Notes: generated by a model not told the origin, from the letters alone. A DNA stretch of 64,000 bases from Pelagicoccus albus (GCF_014230145.1 NZ_JACHVC010000006.1:1-64000), one strand, 5' to 3'; shown: positions 1 through 8,452, counted from the first letter of the stretch. A program made the numbers and translations.

Positions 1-280
1 AACAGTACTATTCTGTGCGCTTTATGTCGGACGAACAGAAATGTGGTTATATACGTGATTTTAGGGGTTCTTGTCGGACGAACACGTCGTGGGCGGTGGT
101 TATTGCTGTTGTTTTGTCATAACGCATTTTCTGGTGGGGGTGTTCGTCGGAGATTCGGGTCAAATGCCAAATTAAGCGCAGAGAGGTAGGGAGCAAGTAT
201 TTATTAAGTAGTTATTAGGGGTGGCTAATGGGGTTAATGATTAGTTGTCCGGTCGGCCTTGACGCTGACCGTTTAAAACG
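1..280. other. Intergenic region at window start, no gene seen
   Basis: No open frame here looks like a real protein: short frames have no recognisable domain and no plausible start. The stretch is AT-richer than the neighbouring genes and holds three copies of a 13-bp motif (annotated separately). It ends at the terminator of the minus-strand phosphatase gene. The gene to the left lies outside the window, so I cannot tell whether this is a promoter region for it. Confidence 0.6.
25..153. repeat. Three copies of a 13-bp TGTCGGACGAACA motif
   Basis: TGTCGGACGAACA occurs exactly at 25-37 and 72-84 in direct orientation, 47 bp apart. A copy with two mismatches lies inverted at 141-153 (TGTTCGTCGGAGA). 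The outer TGT and ACA of each copy are palindromic, as in many dimeric regulator sites. The evidence is only the repetition; the binding protein and target gene are unknown. It could equally be a remnant of a dispersed repeat. Confidence 0.45.
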
Positions 281-318
281 AAAAAACCGCCACTTGAGCG
301 GTTGGCCTAAGTGGCGGT
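281..318 (-). terminator. Rho-independent terminator of the phosphatase gene
   Basis: A 10-bp perfect stem (ACCGCCACTT at 286-295 against AAGTGGCGGT at 309-318) is followed on the minus strand by six T residues. It lies about 60 bp past the stop of the minus-strand phosphatase gene and would end the receptor-phosphatase transcript. Confidence 0.85.
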
Positions 319-377
319 CTGAGGGCTCCTAACCTGGAGCCGTATGTCTTCTTGGAGCTGGGACTGGCCCGGCCTGT

Positions 378-1241
378 TTACTCGAGGTAGAGAGAGCGGA
401 GCTTGGCCAGTTTGTTTTGGTCGAGCTGCAGGGCTTCTTCGAAATAAGCGTCGTAAGAGCCGTACTTTGACTTGATGGCGTTGAAGGCGGACTGCATCCA
501 GCTGATGCGGGTGCCCATGAATTGTTTCATGACGATGGGGTCGACGCCGTAGTGAGCCGCGTATTGTTCCACCACGGAGTCTGGCATGGTCCAAACTTTC
601 CCGGAGATCATGTAGTCCTCGAGGATGGTTGCCTCATCTACTCCCAGGGCGAGCAGGATCAGGGCGGAACCGACTCCCGCTCTATCTTTGCCGGCTTGGC
701 AATGGAAGACGAGGGCGTGCTCGTCGTCTAGGAGCTGGGCGAAGATTTTGGCGTAGAGGGGAGCTGCATAGAGGGCAAAGCCAGCATAGGCATTCTCCAT
801 GAGCTCGTTGCCGAGGACTTCAATCTCTTCGTTGGATTTGCCTTGGAGGGCGAGCATGGCGCTCTCGTCGATTTTCTTGCCGGTTGCTTTTGCGAGGGCT
901 TCCTGGATGTTGAGGTTTATGTAATCGATGTCGGAATCCTCAGGGAGGCGGTCTGGACTCTTGGCGAGCTCCTTCTCGTCGCGGAGGTCGCAAACGGTAC
1001 CGATGTTCAATTCCTTGAGAAGCTCTTGATCGGAATCGGTGAGCTTATCCAAGGCGTTGGAGCGATAGATTTTTCCCCATTTAACGGTCTTGCCTTCTTG
1101 AGTGGTGTAACCACCCAGGTCGCGGAAGTTTTGGGCTCCCTCCATGCCTGGGAAACGGTCGTGTTCGCTGGAGGCGAAAACCGTGGCGCTTGCTATTGTA
1201 AGGCTGGCGATGGTGGCTGCGGTGCGTATCCAATTTTTCAT
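378..1241 (-). CDS. Exported tyrosine/dual-specificity-type phosphatase (Y_phosphatase3 family)
   Basis: A 287-residue protein with an N-terminal signal peptide (hydrophobic residues about 7-23), so it should act in the periplasm or outside the cell. It carries the NFRDLGGY box near residues 38-45 that is typical of the Y_phosphatase3 family, and the P-loop HCQAGKDRAG at 180-189, with catalytic Cys181 and phosphate-binding Arg187. Members hydrolyse phosphomonoesters through a phosphocysteine intermediate. The natural substrate cannot be read from sequence; proteins, phosphoinositides and small phosphate esters are all possible. It starts 19 bp after the stop of the TonB-dependent receptor and is followed by a strong terminator, so the two form an operon. 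This suggests that the phosphatase works on whatever the receptor imports, which is an inference. Confidence 0.88.
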   Translation of the reverse strand: MKNWIRTAATIASLTIASATVFASSEHDRFPGMEGAQNFRDLGGYTTQEGKTVKWGKIYRSNALDKLTDSDQELLKELNIGTVCDLRDEKELAKSPDRLPEDSDIDYINLNIQEALAKATGKKIDESAMLALQGKSNEEIEVLGNELMENAYAGFALYAAPLYAKIFAQLLDDEHALVFHCQAGKDRAGVGSALILLALGVDEATILEDYMISGKVWTMPDSVVEQYAAHYGVDPIVMKQFMGTRISWMQSAFNAIKSKYGSYDAYFEEALQLDQNKLAKLRSLYLE

Positions 1242-1260
1242 AGTCTTACTTGTTTAAGGA

Positions 1261-3867
1261 TTAGAATTGTGTGCGAAGGCCGAGAAGGTATCTGCGTCCG
1301 AAGCCTTCGACTTCGATTGGCTGGTCGGATGTGGCTTGGTAGCGTACTCCGCGTTCGTCAGTGAGGTTGTTTGCGTCTAGGAACAGTGAGAGATTTTCGG
1401 TCAGCTGGTAGCGTCCGGAAAAATCGACGCGCTCGGTCGCGGCCCAGTAGATGTCGCCGCTGTCTTCGAAGCCGACGTCGTCGAGCCAGTCGTCGCGCCA
1501 CTGGTAGCTTAGGCGCAGCGAGAGGCCGTGCTTTTCGTAGAAGAGCGAGGAATTGACGATGGTGTCGGAGGTGCCTGGGAAATTGGCCGTGCGTCCGTCT
1601 GGCGTGTCGAACGAGCCGTCCAGGAAGGAGAGGTTAAACTGTACGCCAAGACCGTCGAGAGCCGCGGGCATGTTGTCGGGGCGGTGCAGGAGGTTGAACT
1701 CCAGTCCCGATAGGGAGCCGCTTCCGCCGTTGAGGGTGGTGGTGTATTCGTAGCCGGAGCGGTCGATATCGTCGGAGTTGTAGCGGTCGTCCCCCACGGT
1801 GGTGGTGAAGTCGAAAATCACGTCTTCAACTTCGCGGTGAAAGACGCCTGCAGAGAGAAGTGAGGAGGTGGAGAAATACCACTCCACGCTCGCGTCTAGG
1901 CCGTAGGTCTGTTCCGGATCGAGGTAAGGGTTTCCGCCGCTAACGCTTTCATCGGTATCGCTAATGCTGGCACTGTAGCGAAGCTCGCCGAAGTCAGGTC
2001 TGCCGATACCGGTAACCGCTGCAAGGCGGAGTTTGGTATTGTCGTTCAGGTCGAGGTTGTAGTGAACGCTTGGGAAAATGTCCGAGTAGTCGTTTGAGAT
2101 TTCCTGATGGATCGGAGTCTCGTCTACGATGAGATAGCCGCCGCTGTTGATATCCACAGATTCGATACGGAAGCCGGCGATGAGCTCGCTATCCTGATGC
2201 TTCCAGGTGAGCATTCCGTAAGCGGAAAGGATGTTTTCCTCGATTTCGAAAATCCCGTCGGCTGCGATGTTGGCGGTCGGGTCGTAAAGTCCCGCAGCCT
2301 GCAAAGTAGCAAGAGCTCCGTCGAGCGACTCGCGTAGGCCGATGTTGTCAACGTAGTCCACTTGGAAGCCGAGCGGGAAGTCGGAGTCCCAGTTTTGCGA
2401 GGTGATGTATGGGCTCGTGTCCCAGTCGGCTCCAATCGCAGCGAGGTAAGGCGAGAGGTAAACGGTGTTGTAGCTGGTGAGGGTGTTTCCGTCAGCCGAG
2501 CGGTCGTCGTATTGAAGTCCGAACTTCGCGATCAAATCGTGCTCGCCGTGGACGAACTCCCTTTGGGCATCGACGCCGAAGGTATTGGAGTCCGAAACGG
2601 TGGACGATTCGATCGGCAGGAGCAGGTCCATGCCGAAAGCAGTCTGGTCGAGGCTAGCGAGTGAGTCGCCCCTCGCAATGACTCCTTCCTCCGGACGGTA
2701 GTCGGTAGAATAAAGGTCGATGATAGGAGTCCCGGAGGTGAGGCCCGAGTAGGACAAGCTGTAGAAGAGAGAAGGATCCGTCTGCAGCTGCATGAGGATC
2801 GGGAGGTCGGTGGAGAAGTCGGTCTCGGTGTAGTTGAGTTTCCAATTCAGATTCCACTCGCCGAGCTTGTGCTCGTAGCCGAGGTTGTTGGTCCAAGTGG
2901 AGTTCTTGTAGTTTCCGTACTCCAACATGCCGCGAACGGGGACGCCAACCAAGTCGCATGAGTCCGCCAAGGCAGTGCCGGAAATGGCGTCGTCGAGGAG
3001 GAATATATATTGGTTGCGTTGCTCGTCGTCATTGAATTCCGAGTACACGGTAGAGATCGTGATCTTCGAATCTTCGGTCGGCGTGAAATCGAACTTAAGG
3101 CTGCCAGCATTGTTTTGGCGGCTGAGCTTGTAGCTGCGGAAGTCGATGTCTTCCGGGACGCCGTCCGACCAGCCGAATTCGCGGTTGTCGGTCGTCTGGT
3201 CCATGCGGAAATGGGAGGCCGAGGCGGCGATACCCCAATTGCTGCCACCCGCCAGGTATTTGACGGAAGCGCGTCGTTGCATGCCGTCTCCGAGCTCAAG
3301 GGTTCCGTATCCAAATTCTGCGGATGCTTTAGGAGAGATCAAACCGAGTCCGGAGCTGGTTTTGATATTTACGCGCCCAGCGATCGACTCGGCTGGCATG
3401 TCCGGAGTCATGGTCTTGTGAACTTCGAGCGTATCGATGATGGAAGAGGGGACGGAGTCGAAACGGAAAACTCGCTCCTCCGCTCCGATAACATTTACGC
3501 CATCGAAAGCGACGGTCGTCCAGCGGGCAGGAGCTCCGCGAACTTGGATGAAACGTTCCTGTCCTTGGTCGCGTTGGACCGCTACGGCAGGAAGGCGCGC
3601 GAGGGCGGCGGCCGCATTTTGGTCGGGGAAATTTCCGATCGCGTCGGAGGCGACCACGTTGACCACTGTGTCGGATCGCCTTTGCAGGCTGATCGATTCC
3701 TGCTGGCTATGGTAGATCGGAGCTGACTTGACGAAGATCTCATCGAGCTCGGTTACGTTGGTGTCGCTGAATTGGGTATCCGCGATTTCCGCGGCGTAGA
3801 GAACGCCGGACAATGCCGAGAGGAAAAGGACGGCACCGGTTTTTGCTAGTTTGGCCTGTTGTTTCAT
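1261..3867 (-). CDS. TonB-dependent outer-membrane receptor
   Basis: An 868-residue protein with a signal peptide (cleavage probably after Ala-Ala near residue 26). An N-terminal plug domain (about 60-170) contains the typical VRGAPARWTTVAFDGV stretch and a VHKTMTPDMPAESIAGRVNI segment. A long beta-barrel follows and ends in a C-terminal phenylalanine, the usual signal for outer-membrane insertion. The plug style matches the Xanthomonas/Caulobacter subgroup of TonB receptors that import glycans and other large solutes rather than only iron. No SusD-like partner is present. The gene leads a two-gene operon with a periplasmic phosphatase and faces a TetR-type regulator across a gap with repeated palindromes, so repression by that regulator is likely. 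The substrate is unknown. Confidence 0.93.
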   Translation of the reverse strand: MKQQAKLAKTGAVLFLSALSGVLYAAEIADTQFSDTNVTELDEIFVKSAPIYHSQQESISLQRRSDTVVNVVASDAIGNFPDQNAAAALARLPAVAVQRDQGQERFIQVRGAPARWTTVAFDGVNVIGAEERVFRFDSVPSSIIDTLEVHKTMTPDMPAESIAGRVNIKTSSGLGLISPKASAEFGYGTLELGDGMQRRASVKYLAGGSNWGIAASASHFRMDQTTDNREFGWSDGVPEDIDFRSYKLSRQNNAGSLKFDFTPTEDSKITISTVYSEFNDDEQRNQYIFLLDDAISGTALADSCDLVGVPVRGMLEYGNYKNSTWTNNLGYEHKLGEWNLNWKLNYTETDFSTDLPILMQLQTDPSLFYSLSYSGLTSGTPIIDLYSTDYRPEEGVIARGDSLASLDQTAFGMDLLLPIESSTVSDSNTFGVDAQREFVHGEHDLIAKFGLQYDDRSADGNTLTSYNTVYLSPYLAAIGADWDTSPYITSQNWDSDFPLGFQVDYVDNIGLRESLDGALATLQAAGLYDPTANIAADGIFEIEENILSAYGMLTWKHQDSELIAGFRIESVDINSGGYLIVDETPIHQEISNDYSDIFPSVHYNLDLNDNTKLRLAAVTGIGRPDFGELRYSASISDTDESVSGGNPYLDPEQTYGLDASVEWYFSTSSLLSAGVFHREVEDVIFDFTTTVGDDRYNSDDIDRSGYEYTTTLNGGSGSLSGLEFNLLHRPDNMPAALDGLGVQFNLSFLDGSFDTPDGRTANFPGTSDTIVNSSLFYEKHGLSLRLSYQWRDDWLDDVGFEDSGDIYWAATERVDFSGRYQLTENLSLFLDANNLTDERGVRYQATSDQPIEVEGFGRRYLLGLRTQF

Positions 3868-3896
3868 TTCTGTAGGAAGTTTAAGCGCTAGGATGA

Positions 3897-4006
3897 ATAA
3901 CGTACGTTATCGCTTACACTAGGAGAAATGAGGAATGGCAGGTGAAGATTGGGATTCAGGAGGGTAACAGGGGTGTTACATGAAAAGATAAGGTAACAAG
4001 CGTTAC
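3897..4006. promoter_or_regulatory. Repeated TAAC-GTTA palindromes between receptor and TetR gene (probable operators)
   Basis: Three inverted repeats lie in the divergent gap. ATAACGTACGTTAT at 3897-3910 is a perfect 14-bp palindrome. GTAACAAGCGTTAC at 3993-4006 has the same half-sites with a 4-base spacer and lies exactly 96 bp from the first. GTAACAGGGGTGTTAC at 3964-3979 has the half-sites with a 6-base spacer. A TTGACA that could serve as a -35 box for the regulator gene follows at 4010-4015. TetR dimers bind such palindromes, so these are likely sites for the adjacent regulator, giving autoregulation and control of the receptor. Not tested. Confidence 0.6.
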
Positions 4007-4138
4007 GCTTTGACATGGAAAAGCTGCTAAATCACTTACTGGTTCATGGTATCGGATACAGTAAATGTGGAGGGCGAGGCTTTGGATCTCGGCTGCCTCG
4101 GTTTGGAAGAGTTGGGGCTCGGTCAGCCTGCGGACCTT

Positions 4139-4705
4139 ATGCAGCGCGAAAGCGAAGTTCGCCGACGGATTCTGGGAGCCGCTCTGCCCTTGTTCGCCAA
4201 TCAAGGCTTCGATTCGACACCGGTGGACCAAATCATTTCCGATTCCGAAGCCTCACCCAGTACCTTGTATCGCCAGTTCGAGAACAAGGAAGGATTGCTC
4301 AACTGCCTCTACTCCATCGCTCACGCGGAGTTCGCCGAATATGTCTCAGTGGAAGCGGGAGAAATCTGGAGAGATATCAGTTTCTACGAAGTATTGAGGC
4401 GCGGCGTTGCTTATGGGATGTATCGGCCAAATCGCTACAAGATACTTTTTGTGAGGAATTTCACCGGTATCCTGCGGGAAGAGAATTTGAAGGTGAGCGA
4501 ACTCTTCCGGCAAGGGAGCTTGGAAATCCTGAAACTCGGACAAGAGAAGCGATTCATTCGGGAGGGGGATGTGCAGATGCTCGATTCGGTGATCCGCGGT
4601 GGCATCAATAACACCCTTCAGCAGTTCGCCGAAAATCGGATCGAGCTGACTCGCACGAACTTCGATTTCCTAGTCCGCATGATTTGGGACGCGATCCGGT
4701 TTTAA
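4139..4705 (+). CDS. TetR/AcrR-family transcriptional regulator
   Basis: A 188-residue regulator from the chosen start. The first 50 residues form a TetR helix-turn-helix: RRRILGAALPLF, then GFDSTPVDQI, then ASPSTLYRQFENKEGLL, the canonical recognition-helix region. The rest is a helical ligand-binding domain with no recognisable subtype. An in-frame ATG at 4046 would add 31 residues; I prefer 4139 because the protein then begins a few residues before the DNA-binding domain, as is usual, but neither start has a clear ribosome site. The gene is divergent from the TonB receptor operon and follows the palindrome cluster, so it probably represses that operon and itself. The inducer is unknown. 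Confidence 0.85.
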   Translation: MQRESEVRRRILGAALPLFANQGFDSTPVDQIISDSEASPSTLYRQFENKEGLLNCLYSIAHAEFAEYVSVEAGEIWRDISFYEVLRRGVAYGMYRPNRYKILFVRNFTGILREENLKVSELFRQGSLEILKLGQEKRFIREGDVQMLDSVIRGGINNTLQQFAENRIELTRTNFDFLVRMIWDAIRF

Positions 4706-4720
4706 GAGACCGCGTTCCTG

Positions 4721-4749
4721 AAAACCTGTAGTGAGTTTACCGCTACAGG
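4721..4749 (-). terminator. Weak terminator hairpin overlapping the stop of the GH43 C-terminal module
   Basis: CCTGTAG at 4725-4731 pairs with CTACAGG at 4743-4749. On the minus strand the stem is followed by a short T run. The hairpin covers the stop codon of the minus-strand module gene. With only four T residues it is a weak candidate. Confidence 0.4.
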
Positions 4750-5258
4750 GCTTGGTAAGTGAAGTCGCTAAGCGTGACGCTTCCTTCGCCGAGGCTGCAG
4801 ATGCCGACTTTTAGGCTTAGGAATCCACCGAAGACATTGTGGTTTAAGCCGGATACTTCCATACGGGTGGGGTGGAGGCGCCACGTTTGGCCGCCGTCTA
4901 CGGAGTAGTGGTAGGTGATGACATTGCGATCGTTGGTGATGCGTCCACGGACCTTTTTGCCCTCGAGAGGAACGCTGGCCCACTCTTCGGTCGTGGCGTA
5001 CTGGTAGGTCTTCGCTTTCTCTCCGGTGAAGCCGATGCCTACGAGAGCTTTCGGGTTGTAATAGAGCAAGAATGCACCTTCCGCATCGCCCTCGATTTCG
5101 AAGTTCATTTCCACCTGGTAAGCTTGATCCATGGCGATGCAGGTGAGGGGCGAGCTATTGGCAGGCGAGTCGCCCGAGGCGGCAAGGGTGAGGGAATTCT
5201 CGCCGTAGGAGACACGATCCATCTCGTCCGGTCTTGGGTCGTGGAAGGCCCATTGCAC
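4743..5258 (-). CDS. Orphan C-terminal concanavalin-like module of a GH43-type glycosidase (probable gene remnant)
   Basis: The 171-residue frame (GTG start) matches in style the C-terminal beta-sandwich of family 43 xylosidases/arabinofuranosidases. Examples are QWAFHDPRPDEM at the start, SPLTCIAMDQAYQVEM, LLYYNPKALVGIGF, VITYHYSVDGGQTW and SGLNHNVFGGFLSLKVG. No catalytic five-bladed propeller precedes it. Reading upstream in the same frame, module-like sequence (SNKFGVQW) continues past the GTG for a few codons and then meets a TAG at 5295-5297, and only about 60 bp separate that from the next gene. There is also no signal peptide. The simplest reading is that a deletion removed the catalytic part and left a decaying tail; expression as a free carbohydrate-binding-like domain is less likely. 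Confidence 0.6.
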   Translation of the reverse strand: MQWAFHDPRPDEMDRVSYGENSLTLAASGDSPANSSPLTCIAMDQAYQVEMNFEIEGDAEGAFLLYYNPKALVGIGFTGEKAKTYQYATTEEWASVPLEGKKVRGRITNDRNVITYHYSVDGGQTWRLHPTRMEVSGLNHNVFGGFLSLKVGICSLGEGSVTLSDFTYQAL

Positions 5259-5359
5259 GCCGAATTTGTTACTGGTGGGATCTCGACCTTTTTTCTAGAT
5301 CGGGCAGGCAGCAAAGATCGAATCCCGCGGCAGCCGGGGAGGAGTCTGCTGCGTTTTTG

Positions 5360-5980
5360 CTACTCCTTCATTTTAGGCCCAGCGATGAGGCTGAGAGATG
5401 CCCACGCTAGGCCGACTATCATCAATCCGCTTCCGGCCAGCAGGGAGGCATTCACTTGGCCAGGCGTTTGCATGTCGAAGGTGAAGACCGTCTTTCCGAA
5501 AGCGTCGGTACCCACTTCGATATCGGAAGCTTCCTCCGGGAAACTAATGGTAAAGACTTGTTGGATACTGCCTCCAAATTCCTGGGGGTTGTCCACGTAC
5601 ATAAACTTAGCGTCTCCCAATTCGGTGATGTCTGCGTTTCTGACTCCTGTCTCGAAAATCCAATTACCGCGCTTGTCTACTTTGCACATGCCTAGGGCGG
5701 TGAACTTCAGTTCGAAACTCCGCTCCATGTCGTTTCGCTTGAGATCGAAGTCTCTCAAGACGTAGGCCGGCATGCTCCTTTGGGTTTCGCGTTTGAGGGC
5801 GGCCGGGTTGTTCCCCACGGTTTCCTGCCAAAGATCCCATTGCGAGGCGGGCATGGTCATGGAGGTGACGACTTCGACGTTGCCCACCTTGTCCATGTTC
5901 ATGGCGATCTTCTGCTTGCTTTGAGCGAAGGCAGCGGTGGCGAGTATCAGGCTGGCAAGAGCTAGGATGGGAGTTCTCAT
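5360..5980 (-). CDS. Exported protein of unknown function with a C-terminal membrane segment
   Basis: 206 residues from the ATG at 5980, which overlaps the upstream stop codon as ATGA and so is probably translationally coupled to the transglutaminase-like gene. An N-terminal signal peptide (residues 1-19, ending near AFA) and a hydrophobic segment near the C-terminus (SGLMIVGLAWASLSLIAG) suggest an extracytoplasmic domain anchored at its end. I recognise no family. The frame is open for 146 more codons upstream, but that part lies inside the neighbouring gene in another frame and is not real. The coupling suggests that it works with, or stabilises, the transglutaminase-like partner. Confidence 0.75.
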   Translation of the reverse strand: MRTPILALASLILATAAFAQSKQKIAMNMDKVGNVEVVTSMTMPASQWDLWQETVGNNPAALKRETQRSMPAYVLRDFDLKRNDMERSFELKFTALGMCKVDKRGNWIFETGVRNADITELGDAKFMYVDNPQEFGGSIQQVFTISFPEEASDIEVGTDAFGKTVFTFDMQTPGQVNASLLAGSGLMIVGLAWASLSLIAGPKMKE

Positions 5981-7620
5981 TGGATGGTATTGAAAAGTTG
6001 GAGGATGGTCTGGGAATTTGCTTGGTAGTACTGGATGGGCGATCCGATCGAGACGATGCGAATGCCGTTGTTGTAGGGAAGGGCTTTGCCGATCCAATTG
6101 AGAGTCATTCCGTAGCCGTGGGTTTGGCCCATGATCTGGTTCCCTTGTTCGAATTGGTACACAATGTTCATCCCCTGATAAGCCAGCTGTTGCTGGATCT
6201 GGCCCATGGCCATGGCTGGATCGTTGGTGGGTACATCGAAAACAGAGGCGGCGATAGTCATGTCTGGCGAAGAGATTTGGGCCGTCAATATGGGTAGGTT
6301 CGCTTCCGGGTGCTGGGCGGTTATCCAGCCGTTGGGTATTGCGATCGACAATGGGGGGCCGGTGACGGCGGGCGTGAAGTTGGGCTGCGGTGGATTTGGA
6401 CCATTGACGACTGGCCAAGTTTCGCTGGGCCCCGGTTGCGGAGCTGGAGTCAACGGTTTGTTGTCGAAGTTCTTGGCCAGTTCGTCGATCTTTCCGCGAA
6501 GATAGGAGTCGTCCTTCAAGCTCATGGGGATAGCGCCTTCCCCGTTCAGTTGATGTACGTCGATGATCGTATATCTGGGGTCGCCTTGCTGAGCGGCGGT
6601 TATGAACTTATCGAGAGACTTCATTCCAGTCTCGTAGGCCTCGTCCGCGGTAGCGCTGCCGCCAATGCCTTCCCCGCCAATCCCTGTGGCTTCGATGGCG
6701 AAGTATTGGTCGTTGATTTTGACTCCCGGATACATGTGCCCAGGTACGATATACAGCACGGGATCGAGGCCCGCCGCAGAGCAGACGCTAGCGTAAAGCA
6801 TGCTGAGCTCGGCGCATTGGCCCGTGTTTCCAGTGATCACTTCTCGCGGCAGGCGGAACTCTTGGGAGTTGCTCGATACATCGTCGTACTCCTTGGGTAT
6901 GCCGCCCGAGCCGCCGTAGACCATGCTCGTCATCAAGGTCGCTTCATAGAGTTTCTTCAGGAAGCGAACGGCTTCTTTGGGACGGTCTACTACTCCCGCG
7001 TCGTCTCCCTTCATAACCTTTTGCTGAACCACCTGAGTGTAGTAGCGGATGAGCGGATCGTTGGGGGTGACGAAGCAGGGAAAGAGGACCGCATTTGAGC
7101 GGATGTCTGCCCAGCCGCTGATTTCGTCCGGAGTAATGTTCGTGTAAACGAAGTTGTTCCGGCCGGCGATGCGGAAGCCAAACTCGGACTCTATTACGTC
7201 TTTTTCGGCAACGTCTTCCCAGGTAATCTCGATTTCGGCTTTCTCTTGGGATTCGGTCATCTTGTCGGTGATCGAATCCGCAAACTTCGGGTAGCAGGTC
7301 GCTACGGTGGTTTGTCCCGGATGTAGCTCGCCCGTAAGCGATAGCTCAGTCCATTCCGATATGTATCCAGGTATCCGGTACTTTATGGAAACGTCCTTGT
7401 AGACTTTCGGGGAGTCGTTTCGAAGGATGGCCTTGAACAAATAGAACCGGCCGTCAAGGGCTTCCGGGTTGGCATAGACCTTGTGGGCCGCCGGCATGAC
7501 GTAGGCTATCTTTTCGATTTCAAGGTCTAGGTTGCCGGAGTCGTCTGATCCGAGAAAACCAAATAATATTAGCGCTAAACCGACGACCGCTGTGCAAAGC
7601 GGTAAGAGGAGACGTTTCAT
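5977..7620 (-). CDS. Membrane-anchored transglutaminase-like protein
   Basis: 547 residues. An N-terminal hydrophobic segment (about 3-22) anchors or exports it. A beta-rich region follows (about 30-160). A transglutaminase-like fold lies near 215-340, with the probable catalytic triad Cys269 in GNTGQCAELSMLYASVC, His295 in IVPGHMYPGV and an acidic Glu310 in YFAIEATG. A Pro-rich linker (about 395-425) and a C-terminal domain of unknown type follow. Bacterial members of this superfamily are often cysteine peptidases or amide-forming enzymes, but the Asp normally third in the triad appears to be Glu here, so activity is uncertain. It is followed by an overlapping gene for an exported membrane protein, and the pair has its own leader. 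The role is unknown; secretion or cell-surface protein processing is possible. Confidence 0.78.
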   Translation of the reverse strand: MKRLLLPLCTAVVGLALILFGFLGSDDSGNLDLEIEKIAYVMPAAHKVYANPEALDGRFYLFKAILRNDSPKVYKDVSIKYRIPGYISEWTELSLTGELHPGQTTVATCYPKFADSITDKMTESQEKAEIEITWEDVAEKDVIESEFGFRIAGRNNFVYTNITPDEISGWADIRSNAVLFPCFVTPNDPLIRYYTQVVQQKVMKGDDAGVVDRPKEAVRFLKKLYEATLMTSMVYGGSGGIPKEYDDVSSNSQEFRLPREVITGNTGQCAELSMLYASVCSAAGLDPVLYIVPGHMYPGVKINDQYFAIEATGIGGEGIGGSATADEAYETGMKSLDKFITAAQQGDPRYTIIDVHQLNGEGAIPMSLKDDSYLRGKIDELAKNFDNKPLTPAPQPGPSETWPVVNGPNPPQPNFTPAVTGPPLSIAIPNGWITAQHPEANLPILTAQISSPDMTIAASVFDVPTNDPAMAMGQIQQQLAYQGMNIVYQFEQGNQIMGQTHGYGMTLNWIGKALPYNNGIRIVSIGSPIQYYQANSQTILQLFNTIQ

Positions 7621-7827
7621 AGCTGAGTAAGCAAATGGTGTTGGACCGAAACCGTTGTGAGCTGCGGTTTCATTCAGGTAGGCGAACGTCCGGATTCTAG
7701 TCTTAGAGTGGGTAGTTTCGCCATACGCTAAAGCGCGTACGCGGCCAAAAGTTTCTTTCGGCCCAAACGGAGATGGGTAGAGTCGCCACGTTCCTTAGCT
7801 CTAATCTCAAAACCAAATAGTGATATT

Positions 7828-8403
7828 ATGAATACGTTCCTGGCTTTGTTTTGTACTTTGATGATGGTCCTCCCCGGGGAAGCGAAAAGCGACGGTGAAT
7901 TCGGCTCCTTGACGAATGTAATCTCGGTGGGAGAATCGGGGGCCTGGTCAGGAACTTGGGACGCGGGGTCCTACTGGATGCGGAATGCTTCAGATGCGGG
8001 GGCGATCCGTTATTTCTTCTCCAATGAGTCCAATGACTTCGGAGCTCGTCGCATCAGTGTCGAAGTCAACGTGGACGATGCTCCGGCTGATGGGCGAGCT
8101 GGTTTGCTCTACGCTTACCACGATTCGCCCAAGGTCTACTACATGCTCTTGGTCGGAAACGACGGCATGTTTGAGATCTATAAACGGGACGAGGGCGGGG
8201 TGCGAATGATGACTGGTAGCTCCTTTGATTTTTCGGAAAGTGGTTACCAGCGGATAGAGATTCGCGAGAAGGGCAAGGAGGTCAGCTTCTACGTCAATGG
8301 TCGAAACCTAGGCTCTATCGAGTCGGATGCGACGGGCAGCGGAGCTGTGGGAATTGTGGCTATGAACCTCGGCAATTTCGGATTTCGCGGCTACGAAGAT
8401 TGA
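7828..8403 (+). CDS. Exported concanavalin/laminin-G-like domain protein
   Basis: A 191-residue protein with a signal peptide (about residues 1-19). The mature part looks like one beta-sandwich of the LamG/DUF1080 type: alternating strands such as RISVEVNVDDAP, GLLYAYHD, YYMLLVGNDGMFEIYKRD, and a typical closing segment EVSFYVNGRNLGSI. Such domains bind carbohydrate or occur beside glycosidases. No catalytic domain is attached and the protein stands alone, with its own leader. It converges with a LuxR-type regulator. A carbohydrate-binding or surface role is inferred from fold only. Confidence 0.7.
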   Translation: MNTFLALFCTLMMVLPGEAKSDGEFGSLTNVISVGESGAWSGTWDAGSYWMRNASDAGAIRYFFSNESNDFGARRISVEVNVDDAPADGRAGLLYAYHDSPKVYYMLLVGNDGMFEIYKRDEGGVRMMTGSSFDFSESGYQRIEIREKGKEVSFYVNGRNLGSIESDATGSGAVGIVAMNLGNFGFRGYED

Positions 8404-8452
8404 GTCGGGCAAAAGGGGGCCCTGAGTCGCAATGCTCTCGATGTGCGGCCCT

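Noticed and set aside
5981-6418. 146-codon upstream extension of the unknown membrane protein
   Set aside because: It lies inside the transglutaminase-like gene in another frame; the true start at 5980 has a signal peptide and an ATGA overlap.
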